NCBI RefSeq assembly: GCF_036226525.1
Contig: NZ_CP108487.1
Location: 1,984,001 to 2,048,000, forward strand
DNA length: 64,000 nucleotides
Direction of reading: 5' to 3'
Source of the DNA: Kribbella sp. NBC_01245
GTDB lineage: Bacteria > Actinomycetota > Actinomycetes > Propionibacteriales > Kribbellaceae
Shown: positions 15,910 to 24,906 of the stretch, piece by piece
How the letters are laid out: the number at the start of each line of letters is the position of its first letter
Position numbering within the stretch: the stretch's first letter is position 1
The notes under the pieces: generated by a model
The model's database searches: none
Told to the model about the DNA's origin: nothing
The model's input: the letters and a program-made list of their open reading frames with translations, nothing else
Made by a program: the position numbers and the translations under genes

Positions 15910-17036
15910 CCGGCATCCCGCGCCAGCCGGTGCATCAGCGTGAGGGCCGCCCCGGCAGTCTCGTCGCCACCCGCCAGGGCCTGCCGCAGCTCCTCCATCG
16001 CCGCACGGGCCGGACCGCTCAACTGCAGCATGTCCAGATCACCGGCCTCCGGCGCAGGCTGCACGGTCCAGAACTTCACCCATCGCTCGACGCTCGCGAA
16101 AACCTCGCCCTGCGCGTCGACCATCGCGTCGAGCCGGCTGAGCAGGGGCAAGGCCAGCGAACCGCGCGCGGCAAGCCGGACGTACGTCCGCTCCTTGTCC
16201 GGCAATTCGGCGAACCAGTCCTCCAGGGCGGTGAGCGACTCCTCGTCGTCCAGCTCGGCGTGGTGCTCGACCATGTGCCAGGCGCCGACCCGGACCGGCT
16301 CGACGGAGATGGCATCTTCCACGGGATCGAGCGTCACGGCCAAGACGTTGCCCGGCTCGAGCTCCTCGGGCGAGGTGACTTCCTGCGTGCCCGAATACCA
16401 GATGCGGTCGGTGACGCGGATCATCGAATGGCGGTCGCCAAGGCCGACGTACCGCGCCTTGCCTTCCGCGACAGCGGCCTCGAGGGCTGCCTGATTGATG
16501 GTCGGTACGTCGGAGAGGCCGCCGCTCAGGCTGACGAGTTGTCCGTGCGCGAGCAGAATCCGGGTCTTGCCGTCGGCCGGGAGATCCTCGTAACCGGGCG
16601 CGGCCGGATCGCTCACGGGCCGACGAGAACGCCAAGGGGCGCCGACGATCTCGACCCCGGGCACCACCTCGAACGGCTCGGAGCTGGTCAAAACCGTCAC
16701 GTGCGACGGGGCATGGCCGGTCCATTGCGCGGACGTCCAGAGCGAACCGGGCTCGAGGGCGTCGTGGTTGCCCGGGAGCAGCACCACCGGCACCTCGATC
16801 CGCTTCAGCGCCTCGCACGCGCGCAGGATCGTCTGCCGCTCGACCTGGTTGTGCTCGAACACGTCACCGGTGACCACCACGAATGCCGCGCCGGTGGTCT
16901 TGGCGACCTCGCCGATCCGAACGATCGCGTCCAGGCGTGCCTGAGCGAACCGGGCCTGCCCATCCGGGCCCAGGAACCGGCGCATCATGCCGAGCTGCCA
17001 GTCGGAGCTGTGCAGGAAGGTGATCGAGTCGTTCAT
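15906..17036 (-). CDS. metallophosphoesterase, YhaO/SbcD type
   Basis: DNA repair exonuclease-like protein of 376 residues. The calcineurin-like metal motifs are present: HSSDWQLG near residue 8, VTGDVFEHN near 55, LPGNHDALEPG near 90, and LLAHGQ near 165. The C-terminal part is a family-specific capping domain. It forms a two-gene operon with the YhaN-like ATPase, as SbcD with SbcC. The ATG start is chosen because it begins the conserved region; no good ribosome site is visible, so the start is less certain than the identity. Confidence 0.85.
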   Translation of the reverse strand: MNDSITFLHSSDWQLGMMRRFLGPDGQARFAQARLDAIVRIGEVAKTTGAAFVVVTGDVFEHNQVERQTILRACEALKRIEVPVVLLPGNHDALEPGSLWTSAQWTGHAPSHVTVLTSSEPFEVVPGVEIVGAPWRSRRPVSDPAAPGYEDLPADGKTRILLAHGQLVSLSGGLSDVPTINQAALEAAVAEGKARYVGLGDRHSMIRVTDRIWYSGTQEVTSPEELEPGNVLAVTLDPVEDAISVEPVRVGAWHMVEHHAELDDEESLTALEDWFAELPDKERTYVRLAARGSLALPLLSRLDAMVDAQGEVFASVERWVKFWTVQPAPEAGDLDMLQLSGPARAAMEELRQALAGGDETAGAALTLMHRLARDAG

Positions 17037-17140
17037 CGCGGGACAGACGCTAACCCGTGCCACCGACAGAATCCGCGTTGGCACGCCCAGCACCGGGAGA
17101 TCGACCGCACTCCGAACGCGTTCGTGCCAGGATCAAACCC

Positions 17141-17668
17141 ATGGAGTGGTACGTCGAGACCGAGCGCCTCGCGATGCGCCAGTTCACCCTGGCCGACGTG
17201 GAGCTGCTGGTCGACCTGGATTCCGACGTCGAGGTGATGCGCTACCTGACGGGTCAGCCGACACCGCGCGAGCAGATCGCCGACCAGGATCTGCCCGCCA
17301 TCCTCGCGACGTACGACAGTCATCCCGGCCTCGGCAAATGGGCCGCGTACGAGCGGACGACCGGCCGGTTCATCGGCTGGTTCTCGCTCGATCCGGGCCT
17401 GCCGGGTGAGGCCGAGCTCGGGTACCGCCTGCGCCGCGACGCCTGGGGATTCGGGTATGCCGGCGAAGGCGCGATCGCCCTGGTTCGCAAGGGTTTCGCC
17501 GAGCTCGGGCTGACCCGGATCAACGCGATCACCATGGCCGTCAACACCGGCTCCCGCAAGGTGATGCAAAAGGCCGGCCTCCGTTTCGTACGACTCTTCC
17601 ATGAACACTTCGACGACCCCCTCCCCGGCACCGAACACGGCGAAGTCGAATACGAAATCACCCGCTGA
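17141..17668 (+). CDS. GNAT N-acetyltransferase, RimJ/RimL-like
   Basis: Acetyltransferase of 175 residues. It starts in the family style (WYVETERLAMRQFTLADVELLVDLDSD) and has the acetyl-CoA loop in the region LRRDAWGFGYAGEGAIALV. The last strand/helix is AVNTGSRKVMQKAGLRFV. The acceptor is unknown; family members acetylate ribosomal protein N-termini, amino acids or drugs. An AGGA site lies upstream of the ATG. A 106-base hairpin element begins at the very next base after the stop. Confidence 0.85.
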   Translation: MEWYVETERLAMRQFTLADVELLVDLDSDVEVMRYLTGQPTPREQIADQDLPAILATYDSHPGLGKWAAYERTTGRFIGWFSLDPGLPGEAELGYRLRRDAWGFGYAGEGAIALVRKGFAELGLTRINAITMAVNTGSRKVMQKAGLRFVRLFHEHFDDPLPGTEHGEVEYEITR

Positions 17669-17774
17669 CTTTCTTTTGCGTTCATTCGTCGGAATCCGCC
17701 CTCCCATGCGCGCTGACCTGTACCGGTCCGCTGTGGTTGGAGGGCGGATTCCGACGAATGAACGCAAAAGAAAG
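17669..17774. repeat. perfect 36-bp inverted repeat element
   Basis: Arms 17669–17704 and 17739–17774 are exact reverse complements; the 34-base loop contains CCTGTACCGGTCCGCTGTG. The arm core TTCATTCGTCGGAATCCGCC is shared with the elements at 21.1 and 32.7 kb. It begins one base after the GNAT stop codon and ends four bases before the stop of the convergent NUDIX gene, so it fills the whole gap and could end transcription from both sides. Confidence 0.92.
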
Positions 17775-17778
17775 GGCC

Positions 17779-18261
17779 TCAGTCGGTGAGGGCGCGCCAG
17801 GTGTGGAGGGCGGCGTGCAGGACGTCGGGGGTTTCCTCGCCGAGCCAGGACGGGTCGATCTCGTCGGCGGTGAAGAACGCGGCACCGGGTCCGACCTTGG
17901 CCGGGTCGACCGCGCCGAGGTAGAGCACGGCGTACGACTCCTCGACGTTCGTGCCGCGGATCGGCTTGGTACGACGGAACGCGAAGGCCAACGGCGAGAC
18001 CAACTCGGCGCCGGTCCCCTCCCGCACACCCCGCAGAGCCGTTTCGGCACCCGTCTCGCGCTTGCCCTTGGCGCCACCCGGCAGCGTCCAGGTCTCGGCG
18101 CCGGCGTTCACCAGGACCAGCCGCGCGTCCCGGTCGAAGCCGAAGGCAAATGCCTCCACAACCCTTGTTTCCAAGGGCATCTCGTCCGACACCACCGTCT
18201 CGATCTCGAATGAGGCCTTACCCGACTCCCGGGTCTTCCGCTCCACGACAAGCTCAACCAT
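17779..18261 (-). CDS. NUDIX-domain protein with altered Nudix box
   Basis: A 160-residue protein with a Nudix fold. The box region GGAKGKRETGAETALRGVREGTGAEL aligns with Gx5Ex7REUxEExGU, but the Glu after the first Arg and one of the paired Glu are Gly (RGVREGTG). These Glu normally bind the catalytic metal, so hydrolase activity is doubtful unless other residues substitute. The flanking strands (WTLPGG; LYLGAVDPAKV) are normal. Start ATG. Substrate unknown. Confidence 0.7.
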   Translation of the reverse strand: MVELVVERKTRESGKASFEIETVVSDEMPLETRVVEAFAFGFDRDARLVLVNAGAETWTLPGGAKGKRETGAETALRGVREGTGAELVSPLAFAFRRTKPIRGTNVEESYAVLYLGAVDPAKVGPGAAFFTADEIDPSWLGEETPDVLHAALHTWRALTD

Positions 18262-18349
18262 GGCGGAGATTATGGAGTACGCCGATCACACGCCGTCACC
18301 CGGGCAACCCATACGGTTGACCGGCCGGAGTACATGGCAGGATGGCGTG

Positions 18350-18850
18350 GTGCCTGAGAGCGACGAGCGGCCGTTTGCCGTGTTGGACATTGACGCGACG
18401 TTGTCGGATACCCGGCACCGGATGCACTTCATCGACAAGCGGCCCAAGGACTGGGACGGCTTCTTCGCCGCCGGCAAGGACGACGCCGTACTGCCCGAGG
18501 GCCTTACCGTCGCCACGTCACTCGCCCGTGCGCACGACATCATCTACTTGACCGGCCGGCCCGAGCGGATCCGCAAGGACACCCTCGACTGGCTGAAGCA
18601 GTACCGCTTCCCGCCCGGACGCCTGCTGATGCGCGGCAACGCCGACCGCCGTCCGTCCGCCACGATGAAGCTCGAGAAGCTGGCCAAACTCGCCACCGAG
18701 CGCAAGATCGCCGTACTCGTCGATGACGATGTGGCCGTCGTCCGTGCCGCCGAGAAGGCCGGTTATCCGGTCCTGCACGCGGACTGGGCCCTCGACGAGG
18801 AAACCCAGCCCACGCTCTTCGAGGCGCAGGAAACCGAAGGCCGTACCTGA
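18350..18850 (+). CDS. HAD-like phosphatase (polynucleotide phosphatase type)
   Basis: A 166-residue haloacid-dehalogenase-fold protein. Motif I is VLDIDATLSDTRHR (the two Asp near residues 11 and 13), motif II LTGRPER, the Lys lies in MKLEKLAKL, and motif III is VLVDDDVAVV. The layout resembles the phosphatase domain of polynucleotide kinases and phage-type HAD proteins, but there is no kinase domain. A GTG start is chosen on an AGGA site about seven bases upstream; the preceding in-frame GTG is also possible. Confidence 0.75.
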   Translation: MPESDERPFAVLDIDATLSDTRHRMHFIDKRPKDWDGFFAAGKDDAVLPEGLTVATSLARAHDIIYLTGRPERIRKDTLDWLKQYRFPPGRLLMRGNADRRPSATMKLEKLAKLATERKIAVLVDDDVAVVRAAEKAGYPVLHADWALDEETQPTLFEAQETEGRT

Positions 18851-18855
18851 GTCAG

Positions 18856-19521
18856 CTAGTCGGCGTCGATGAGCTGCATCCGCTCCTCGCGCTGGCGGGT
18901 GAGCAGGTAGGCGGCGCCGGCCGCGATCAGGGCGCCGGCCAGGAAGCCGGGAATCGCCCAGGTCCACTCGTTTGAGCGGCTCGCCGGGGCCGTCGTTGCC
19001 ACCGGGGTGACCGTCTCTTCGGCTACCGGGATGACCTCGTCCTCCGGCAGCGGGTTCTGGGGATCGACGTGGGATACCCCGGGGACCACCGGATGTTTGA
19101 AGACGCCGAGCGACTTGATGACGTCCAGTACGGCGGAGCCGGAGCCCTTGTGCCAGGTTTCGTCGTCAGTCAACTCGCCCGAATTCGCGATGTTCCGCGT
19201 CGAGATCCACGGGCCACCCGGCGCGTTCGGGTAGATCTCATCGACGCGCCAGGCCCTGATGTCGTGGAGGTACCAGATGACCCGGATCAGCTCTCCCTGA
19301 GCGTGCGAGTCATCCGCCCCGGCGACCGCGCCCTGCACGCGGAGGACCCGTTCGAGGCGCGAATAGTCGGGGTTGGAGTAGATGAACCCCAAGGCCAGGC
19401 CGCGATCGGGCGCGACCAGCATGGCACTCGTCGGCCCACCGGCCGCGGCCGGTCCCGCACCGGAGACCATCAACGCCAGCAACACCACCAGGCCTGCGGC
19501 GACACGGCGAAACACGGACAT
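18856..19521 (-). CDS. secreted, C-terminally membrane-anchored protein of unknown function
   Basis: About 221 residues. A Sec signal peptide is clear (MSVFRRVAAGLVVLLALMVSGAGPAAAG). The middle is a mixed globular domain of no family I recognise (MLVAPDRGLALGFIYSNPDYSRLERVLR…). The C-terminus has a Pro/Thr/Glu-rich stretch, one transmembrane helix (WAIPGFLAGALIAAGAAYLL) and a short basic tail. The GAGGAAG site fixes the ATG. The extracytoplasmic domain would face the wall. Downstream of the ECF sigma/anti-sigma pair but separated from it by about 96 bases. Confidence 0.7.
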   Translation of the reverse strand: MSVFRRVAAGLVVLLALMVSGAGPAAAGGPTSAMLVAPDRGLALGFIYSNPDYSRLERVLRVQGAVAGADDSHAQGELIRVIWYLHDIRAWRVDEIYPNAPGGPWISTRNIANSGELTDDETWHKGSGSAVLDVIKSLGVFKHPVVPGVSHVDPQNPLPEDEVIPVAEETVTPVATTAPASRSNEWTWAIPGFLAGALIAAGAAYLLTRQREERMQLIDAD

Positions 19522-19617
19522 AGCGGACTTCCTCTCACTCGGCATACCCCTGGTACACCGCCCGCCGCCCGCCGGTTCCGTTCACCCGGCCCGGCGAATC
19601 GGTTCGAGCGCGAGGGC

Positions 19618-20358
19618 TCAGCCAGTGGAGTCCGCGATCGCGAGGGCCCGGTCCTTCGTGAGGGCGCCTTCGAGGCGGAAGGTCCGGGTCTCGGTCTTCC
19701 ACACCAGCGTCCGTCCGGCCGTACGCGGCGGCTCCATGTGCGCCTGCCCGACCGAGTCGACGACATGCAACTCGTGCGGCGTCTCGAACCAGAACCCCTT
19801 CCGGGTCAGCTCGAACGTCCCATGCAACTGCTTCTCGAAGTACGGCGAGAGCCGATCCTCCAACTGGTCAAGGCGAATCGTCTTCTCGCCCGAACCCCAG
19901 CTCATCGACACCACCCGCCGATCCGCGGACACCTCGATCCCGTCCGGCTTGCCGAGCGCCGTCGGCACCAACGGCGCGAATCCAGCCAGTTTCCCGGCCT
20001 CCGCCAAGGTCACCCCGGTCCCGGCCGTCGGTGGCGGCGACGCTTCCGAAGGCCCTGGCCCAGGCATCGGCCGTACGACCACTCCCCCAATCCCGAACCA
20101 GTCAGCCACAGTCGCCCGCACCGGCGGCACCGCCAACAGCCCGGCCAGTACGACAACCACAACCGCAACCACCTTGCGCCACCCCCGCCAAACCCAGCCC
20201 GCCCACAACGAGCGCAGCCGCGCCCAACGCGACGCCTTGCCAGGTTCTACAAGCGCGACCCGATCCAGAACAGCAGCCGTCAGCCCGGGAGCCACGTCCG
20301 GAGAAGGAATGGACCGCCCAAGCGCACGCAATTCCTCAACCAGCATTTCGTCGTCCAT
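19618..20358 (-). CDS. membrane protein next to ECF sigma factor, likely anti-sigma factor
   Basis: A 246-residue protein with a short cytoplasmic N-terminal part, one transmembrane helix (VVAVVVVVLAGLLAVPPV, near residues 65–82) and an extracytoplasmic domain ending in a beta-rich stretch (LVWKTETRTFRLEGALTKDRALAIADS). It shows no Cys-based zinc motif. Its gene overlaps the 3' end of the sigma gene by 23 bases and has a near-perfect GGAAGGAGGT ribosome site, so co-translation is likely. Anti-sigma function is inferred from topology and context. Confidence 0.65.
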   Translation of the reverse strand: MDDEMLVEELRALGRSIPSPDVAPGLTAAVLDRVALVEPGKASRWARLRSLWAGWVWRGWRKVVAVVVVVLAGLLAVPPVRATVADWFGIGGVVVRPMPGPGPSEASPPPTAGTGVTLAEAGKLAGFAPLVPTALGKPDGIEVSADRRVVSMSWGSGEKTIRLDQLEDRLSPYFEKQLHGTFELTRKGFWFETPHELHVVDSVGQAHMEPPRTAGRTLVWKTETRTFRLEGALTKDRALAIADSTG

Positions 20359-20965
20359 CCCCCACCTCCTTCCCAGCGTCATTCCCGCCATCGGCCTTCC
20401 CAGCCCCGGACCTGCCGGCGTCGGACTTCCCCGCGTCGAGCTTCCCGGCTACCGGGTGATCGCCCAGCTGGACGCGCAGTTTCGCGAGCGCGCGCGACAA
20501 CCGGGACTTCACCGTCCCGCGCGGCCAACCGAGCACCTCGGCCGTCTCCTGTTCGTCGAGATCGAGCAGATAGCGGCACGTCACCACCTTGCGATGGTCG
20601 TCCGACAATCGCCGGATCGCCGCCAGCAACTCCGCTCGCCGCTCCGCCGACAACGCCTGCACCGAAGGATCCAGCTCAACCGCATCAACCTCCGGCCAAG
20701 CCGCCTCACGCCGCGTCCGCCGTACCCGAGAACGATGCAAGTTCTTCGTCTCATTAGCGACAATCCGCAACAACCAAGGCCGAAACGCCGCCCCATCCCG
20801 GAACCCGCCCAACCCGCGATACGCCTTCACAAACGCCTCTTGTACGACGTCATCCGCGTCCGCCCCCGCACCCAGCAGCACGGCAGTCCGCTGCGCGATC
20901 GGGGCATGCCAACGCACCAGCTCCGCATACGCCCCGGTATCCCCGGCCCGCACCCGCGCCAGCAC
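20336..20965 (-). CDS. ECF RNA polymerase sigma factor
   Basis: Sigma-70 family member of 209 residues. Region 2 contains DADDVVQEAFVKAYRGLGGF and FRPWLLRIVANETKN. Region 4 contains RRLSDDHRKVVTCRYLLDLDEQETAEVLGWPRGTVKSRLSRALAKLR. After region 4 there is an unusual tail of about 45 residues with a repeated DAGK/AGKAD pattern. GTG start; in-frame codons upstream offer no better start although an AGGAGG lies about 35 bases before it. The promoter would lie in the 396-base divergent gap holding the nested repeat element. Confidence 0.88.
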   Translation of the reverse strand: MLARVRAGDTGAYAELVRWHAPIAQRTAVLLGAGADADDVVQEAFVKAYRGLGGFRDGAAFRPWLLRIVANETKNLHRSRVRRTRREAAWPEVDAVELDPSVQALSAERRAELLAAIRRLSDDHRKVVTCRYLLDLDEQETAEVLGWPRGTVKSRLSRALAKLRVQLGDHPVAGKLDAGKSDAGRSGAGKADGGNDAGKEVGDGRRNAG

Positions 20966-21054
20966 GCCGCCCTCATCCGCAACGCCCTCGATCCCACACC
21001 TCCTGAACGCGCTCTCCCCCTACATACACCACCCCCACCCCTCGGGTTCCCACT

Positions 21055-21312
21055 TCATCGGTCCCTAGCAACACGGCGTGTCGGCGTTCATCGGCCCCTT
21101 GTGACCACGCGCGCTGCCGGGGCGATCCCGCGCGAGTCGTCCTTCACTTTGCATTCATTCGTCGGAATCCGCCCTCTGGCCACAGCGGTCCGGTGCGGGG
21201 TCGGCCGCAGGTGAGGGCGGATTCCGACGAATGAATGCAAAGTGAGATAGCCCGCGCCTTTGGTCACAAGGGGCCGATGAGCGGCGACACGCGTGGGCGC
21301 GAGGGGCCGATG
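21055..21312. repeat. nested inverted-repeat element (52-bp outer, 33-bp inner arms)
   Basis: Fills most of the 396-base gap between the divergent sigma and tldD genes. Inner arms 21144–21176 and 21213–21245 are perfect and carry the TTCATTCGTCGGAATCCGCC core. Outer arms 21055–21106 and 21261–21312 match at about 43 of 52 bases; each contains two TCATCGG units 33 bases apart with GCGTGTCG between. Except for the repeat, the gap shows no gene; promoters for both neighbours must lie at its edges or inside it. Confidence 0.92.
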
Positions 21313-21361
21313 GAGGGGAAAACCTCCGGACGTGGGGGTGGGGATGGCTTAGGGTCGGCGT

Positions 21362-22879
21362 GTGCCTGAGGTTGATGCTTCTTTCCTAGCCCTGCCCCGT
21401 CGTGAGTTGGCCGATGCCGCGTTGCATCGGGCCAAGGATCTGGGGGCCAGTTATGCCGAGTTCCGGCTCGAGCGGATCCGGACCGAGTCGATCGCGTTGC
21501 GGGATGGCGTGCTCGAGGGTGCCCGCGATGACGAGGACCTCGGCATCGCCGTACGCGTCATCCACGACGGGACCTGGGGGTTCGCCGCGGGCGTCGCGCT
21601 GACGAACGACGAGGCGGTCCGCCTAGCCGAGGCGGCGGTGAATATCGCGCAGGTCTCGCGCGCGATCAACACCGAGCCGATCGAGCTGGCCGACGAGCCG
21701 ACGTACGACGACGTGCAGTGGACCTCGTCGTACGAGATCGATCCGCTCAGCCTGCCGCGCGCCGAAAAGGTCGCGCTACTCACGGACTACAGCAAGCGCC
21801 TGCTCGACGCGCCCGGCGTGACCCACGTCGACGCCCGCGTCACGAGCGTCAGCGAGTGCAAGTACTTCGCGAACTCCGAAGGCACCTCCACCACCCAGCA
21901 GCGCGTCCGCGTTGGCCCGCAACTCGAGGCCTTCGCGATCGACTCCGAGGCCGGCCGGTTCGACTCGATGCGGACGTGTGCTCCACCGGCCGGCCGCGGC
22001 TGGGAGTACCTCACCGGCACCGGCTGGAACTGGGACGAGGAGCTCGCCAGCCTGCCCGGTTGGCTCGCCGACAAGATGGCGGCGCCGTCCGTCGAGGCCG
22101 GGGAGTACGACCTGGTCATCGACCCGACCAACCTCTGGCTCACCATCCACGAGTCGATCGGGCACGCCACCGAGCTCGACCGCGCCCTCGGCTACGAGGC
22201 CAACTACGCGGGCACGAGCTTCGCGACGATCGACAAGCTCGGCAACCTGAAGTACGGCTCGCCGATCATGCACGTGACCGGCGATCGCACCGCCGAGCAC
22301 GGCCTCGCCACCATCGGGTACGACGATGAGGGTGTCGCCGGGCAGCAGTGGGACCTGGTCAAGAACGGCGTGCTCGTCGGCTACCAGGTCGATCGGCGGA
22401 TGGCGAAGGTCAATGCCGACAAGCTCGGCACCGACCGCTCCAACGGCTGCGCCTTCGCCGACTCGGCGGGGCACATCCCGATCCAGCGCATGGCGAACGT
22501 CTCGCTCCAGCCCGCGCACGACGGTCCGACCACCGAGGAACTGATCGGCCAGGTGAAGAACGGCATCTACATCGTCGGCGACAAGTCCTGGTCGATCGAC
22601 ATGCAGCGCTACAACTTCCAGTTCACCGGTCAGCGCTTCTTCAAGATCACCGACGGCAAACTCGACGGCCAGCTGCGCGACGTCGCCTACCAGGCCACGA
22701 CGACGGACTTCTGGGGTTCGATGGAGGCCGTCGGCGGTCCCGGCACGTACTTGCTCGCCGGCGCGCTCAACTGTGGCAAGGCCCAGCCCGGGCAGGTCGG
22801 CGCGGTCAGTCATGGCACGCCGTCGGCGTTGTTCCGTGGCATCCGCATCCTCAACACCACGCAGGAGGCCGGCCGATGA
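21362..22879 (+). CDS. tldD: TldD metalloprotease subunit
   Basis: Catalytic subunit of the TldD/TldE protease, which degrades unfolded peptides or matures modified peptides through a narrow channel. It is 505 residues. The zinc motif HESIGH (His263, Glu264, His268) is intact; a C-terminal Cys (LAGALNCGKAQPGQVGAVSHG) lies in the conserved end region. GTG start. The start of tldE overlaps its stop as ATGA, so the two subunits are made together. No RiPP precursor or other peptide-processing gene is visible nearby. Confidence 0.95.
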   Translation: MPEVDASFLALPRRELADAALHRAKDLGASYAEFRLERIRTESIALRDGVLEGARDDEDLGIAVRVIHDGTWGFAAGVALTNDEAVRLAEAAVNIAQVSRAINTEPIELADEPTYDDVQWTSSYEIDPLSLPRAEKVALLTDYSKRLLDAPGVTHVDARVTSVSECKYFANSEGTSTTQQRVRVGPQLEAFAIDSEAGRFDSMRTCAPPAGRGWEYLTGTGWNWDEELASLPGWLADKMAAPSVEAGEYDLVIDPTNLWLTIHESIGHATELDRALGYEANYAGTSFATIDKLGNLKYGSPIMHVTGDRTAEHGLATIGYDDEGVAGQQWDLVKNGVLVGYQVDRRMAKVNADKLGTDRSNGCAFADSAGHIPIQRMANVSLQPAHDGPTTEELIGQVKNGIYIVGDKSWSIDMQRYNFQFTGQRFFKITDGKLDGQLRDVAYQATTTDFWGSMEAVGGPGTYLLAGALNCGKAQPGQVGAVSHGTPSALFRGIRILNTTQEAGR

Positions 22880-24279
22880 CCGCCGCGCAGCTCACCCCGC
22901 AGGAGACCGTCGACAAGGTCCTCGCGCTCGCCGCGCAGGCCGGCGCGGACGGCTGCGTCGTACTGGTCGACGAGACCTCCAGCGCCAACCTGCGCTGGGC
23001 CAACAACACCCTCACCACGAACGGCGCGATGCGTGGTTCGCGGATCACCGTGATCGCGACGGTCGGCGGCGGCGAGGGTACGGCGGCCGGGGTCGTCGGT
23101 CGTTCCTCCACCACGGCCGACTCGCTTGCCGAAGTCGTCGACGCTGCCGTCGCCACTGCGAAGGCGTCGAGCCCTGCCGAGGACGCGCGGCCGCTCGTCG
23201 ACGGCACGGTCGGGCCGGGCTGGGAGCAGGAGCCGGGCGAGACCTCGGTCCTCGTGTACGAGTCGTTCGCCCCGGCCCTTGGTGAAGCCCTCATCCGTGC
23301 GGGTAAGGAAAACCGCTGGCTGTACGGGTTCGCCGACCACGAGGTCACCACGACGTACGTCGGATCGTCCACCGGCTTGAGGCTTCGGCACGAGCAGCCC
23401 AGCGGCCATGTCACCGTCACCGGTAAGTCGGGCGATCTGAGCCAGTCGGCGTGGGTCGGTTCGGCCACTCGCGACTTCACCGATATCGACGCCACGGCGA
23501 TCGACGCGGAGCTGTCCCGCCGGCTCGGCTGGGCCAAGCGCACGGTCTCGGTCGAGGCTGGCCGTCACAACACGGTGCTACCGCCCGCGGCCGTCGCAGA
23601 CCTCGCGACGTACCTCTACTGGGAGATGGAGGGTCGCGACGCGCACGAAGGTCGCAACGTCTACTCCAACCCGTCGGGTGGTTCGCGGATCGGCGAGCAG
23701 CTCTCGCCGCACCCGATCAGCCTGCGGTCTCTTCCGCACTACGCCGGCCTGGAGTGTTCGCCGTTCGCCACGGCTCGTTCGTCCGGCGGCTCGCAGAGTG
23801 TTTTCGACAACGGCCTGACGCTGTCGGCGACCGACTGGATCAGCGGCGGCAAGCTGCAACACCTGATGCAGAACAGGTTCTCGGCCGACCTCACCGGCAA
23901 TCCGGTCACGCCGATGATCGGCAACTACGTCCTCGAGGTCGAGGGTGCGACTGGTTCCGTCGACGACCTGGTCGCGGGTGTTGAGCACGGTCTGCTGCTG
24001 ACCTGCCTCTGGTACATCCGGACCGTCGATCCGCAGACTCTGCTGCTCACCGGTCTGACCCGCGATGGCGTCTACCTGATCGAGAATGGCGAGGTCACCG
24101 GCGCGGTCAACAACTTCCGCTTCAACGAGAGCCCGGTCGATCTGCTGGCCCGGTTCTCGGCGGCCGGCGCGACTGTTCCGTCGTTCTCCCGCGAGTGGGG
24201 CGACTACTTCCCCCGTACGGCAACACCGCCGCTACTGGTGCCGGACTTCAACATGTCCAGCGTCAGCCAGGCCAGCTAG
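22876..24279 (+). CDS. tldE: TldE/PmbA protease subunit
   Basis: Non-catalytic partner of TldD, 467 residues, with the same fold but without an HExxxH motif. Family features include the N-terminal SSANLRWANNTLTTNG strand and the C-terminal TLLLTGLTRDGVYLIENGEVTGAVNNFRFNESP. ATG start four bases into the tldD stop overlap. A strong intrinsic terminator follows 17 bases after the stop. Confidence 0.95.
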   Translation: MTAAQLTPQETVDKVLALAAQAGADGCVVLVDETSSANLRWANNTLTTNGAMRGSRITVIATVGGGEGTAAGVVGRSSTTADSLAEVVDAAVATAKASSPAEDARPLVDGTVGPGWEQEPGETSVLVYESFAPALGEALIRAGKENRWLYGFADHEVTTTYVGSSTGLRLRHEQPSGHVTVTGKSGDLSQSAWVGSATRDFTDIDATAIDAELSRRLGWAKRTVSVEAGRHNTVLPPAAVADLATYLYWEMEGRDAHEGRNVYSNPSGGSRIGEQLSPHPISLRSLPHYAGLECSPFATARSSGGSQSVFDNGLTLSATDWISGGKLQHLMQNRFSADLTGNPVTPMIGNYVLEVEGATGSVDDLVAGVEHGLLLTCLWYIRTVDPQTLLLTGLTRDGVYLIENGEVTGAVNNFRFNESPVDLLARFSAAGATVPSFSREWGDYFPRTATPPLLVPDFNMSSVSQAS

Positions 24280-24296
24280 ACGCACGGGCCAACAGC

Positions 24297-24331
24297 AACG
24301 CCCGCCGCGATGGACTGTCGCGGCGGGCGTT
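24297..24331. terminator. bidirectional intrinsic terminator
   Basis: Perfect 14-base stem (AACGCCCGCCGCGA paired with TCGCGGCGGGCGTT) around a seven-base loop, between the convergent tldE and DUF805 genes. A–T pairs at its base give a short U-tract on either strand. Confidence 0.85.
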
Positions 24332-24353
24332 CGGCGTACTAGACCGTGCTGGA

Positions 24354-24773
24354 TCAGACGGTCGGGTAGCCAGGCTCTCCACCCGGGAAGCCCTGACCGC
24401 GCTCGGCGGCCTTCGGGTCCGGTCCGTACTGGTTCTGGCCCGCGTCGCCTTCCTTGACGTTCCAGATGATCCACAGGATGAACCCGACACACGGGATCAG
24501 GTAGATCAGGAACCAGATGCCCGGCTTGTTGATGTCGTGCAGACGGCGAACACCTACGGCGATCGACGGCAGCAGTACGGCCAGCGCGTAGATCGTGGTC
24601 AGGATGCCGTACTCGGCCGGGGCGGTGCCGAAGGTCAGCCCGGCGACCCGGTCGATGATGGTCAGCACGATCGAAATGACGAAGTTGATCAGCGCGAACA
24701 TCCAGAATTCCTTGCGGCGGGCCCGGCCGCTGAAGTCCGTGTACTTCTTGAGGACCCCGGTGTACCACTCCAT
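24354..24773 (-). CDS. DUF805 family membrane protein
   Basis: A 139-residue inner-membrane protein of the DUF805 (YhaH/YiiR-like) family; function unknown. Four hydrophobic segments follow the conserved N-terminal YTDFSGRARRKEFWMFALIN motif; the conserved GVRRLHDINKPGIWFL loop sits in the middle. The last 30 residues are a soluble, Gly/Pro-rich tail. The ATG is preceded by GAGCAG. The 133-base gap upstream, to the methyltransferase stop, shows no other feature. Confidence 0.88.
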   Translation of the reverse strand: MEWYTGVLKKYTDFSGRARRKEFWMFALINFVISIVLTIIDRVAGLTFGTAPAEYGILTTIYALAVLLPSIAVGVRRLHDINKPGIWFLIYLIPCVGFILWIIWNVKEGDAGQNQYGPDPKAAERGQGFPGGEPGYPTV

Positions 24774-24906
24774 TGCTCTGCTCCTGCTCGTTTTGGGCGA
24801 TGTGGTATGCAGAGATCAACGTTGCGTCTCCTGCTTGCCACCGCAACAAAACACGCCGTACGACCAGGCCGCGAATCGGTATCTTCGCGCGCAGGAGCCT
24901 TCGCGG

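Noticed and set aside
17669..17774. Hairpin elements as insertion sequences
   Set aside because: No transposase frame lies within or beside any copy; total length is about 100 bp. A non-autonomous mobile element remains possible and is kept as a hypothesis in the findings.
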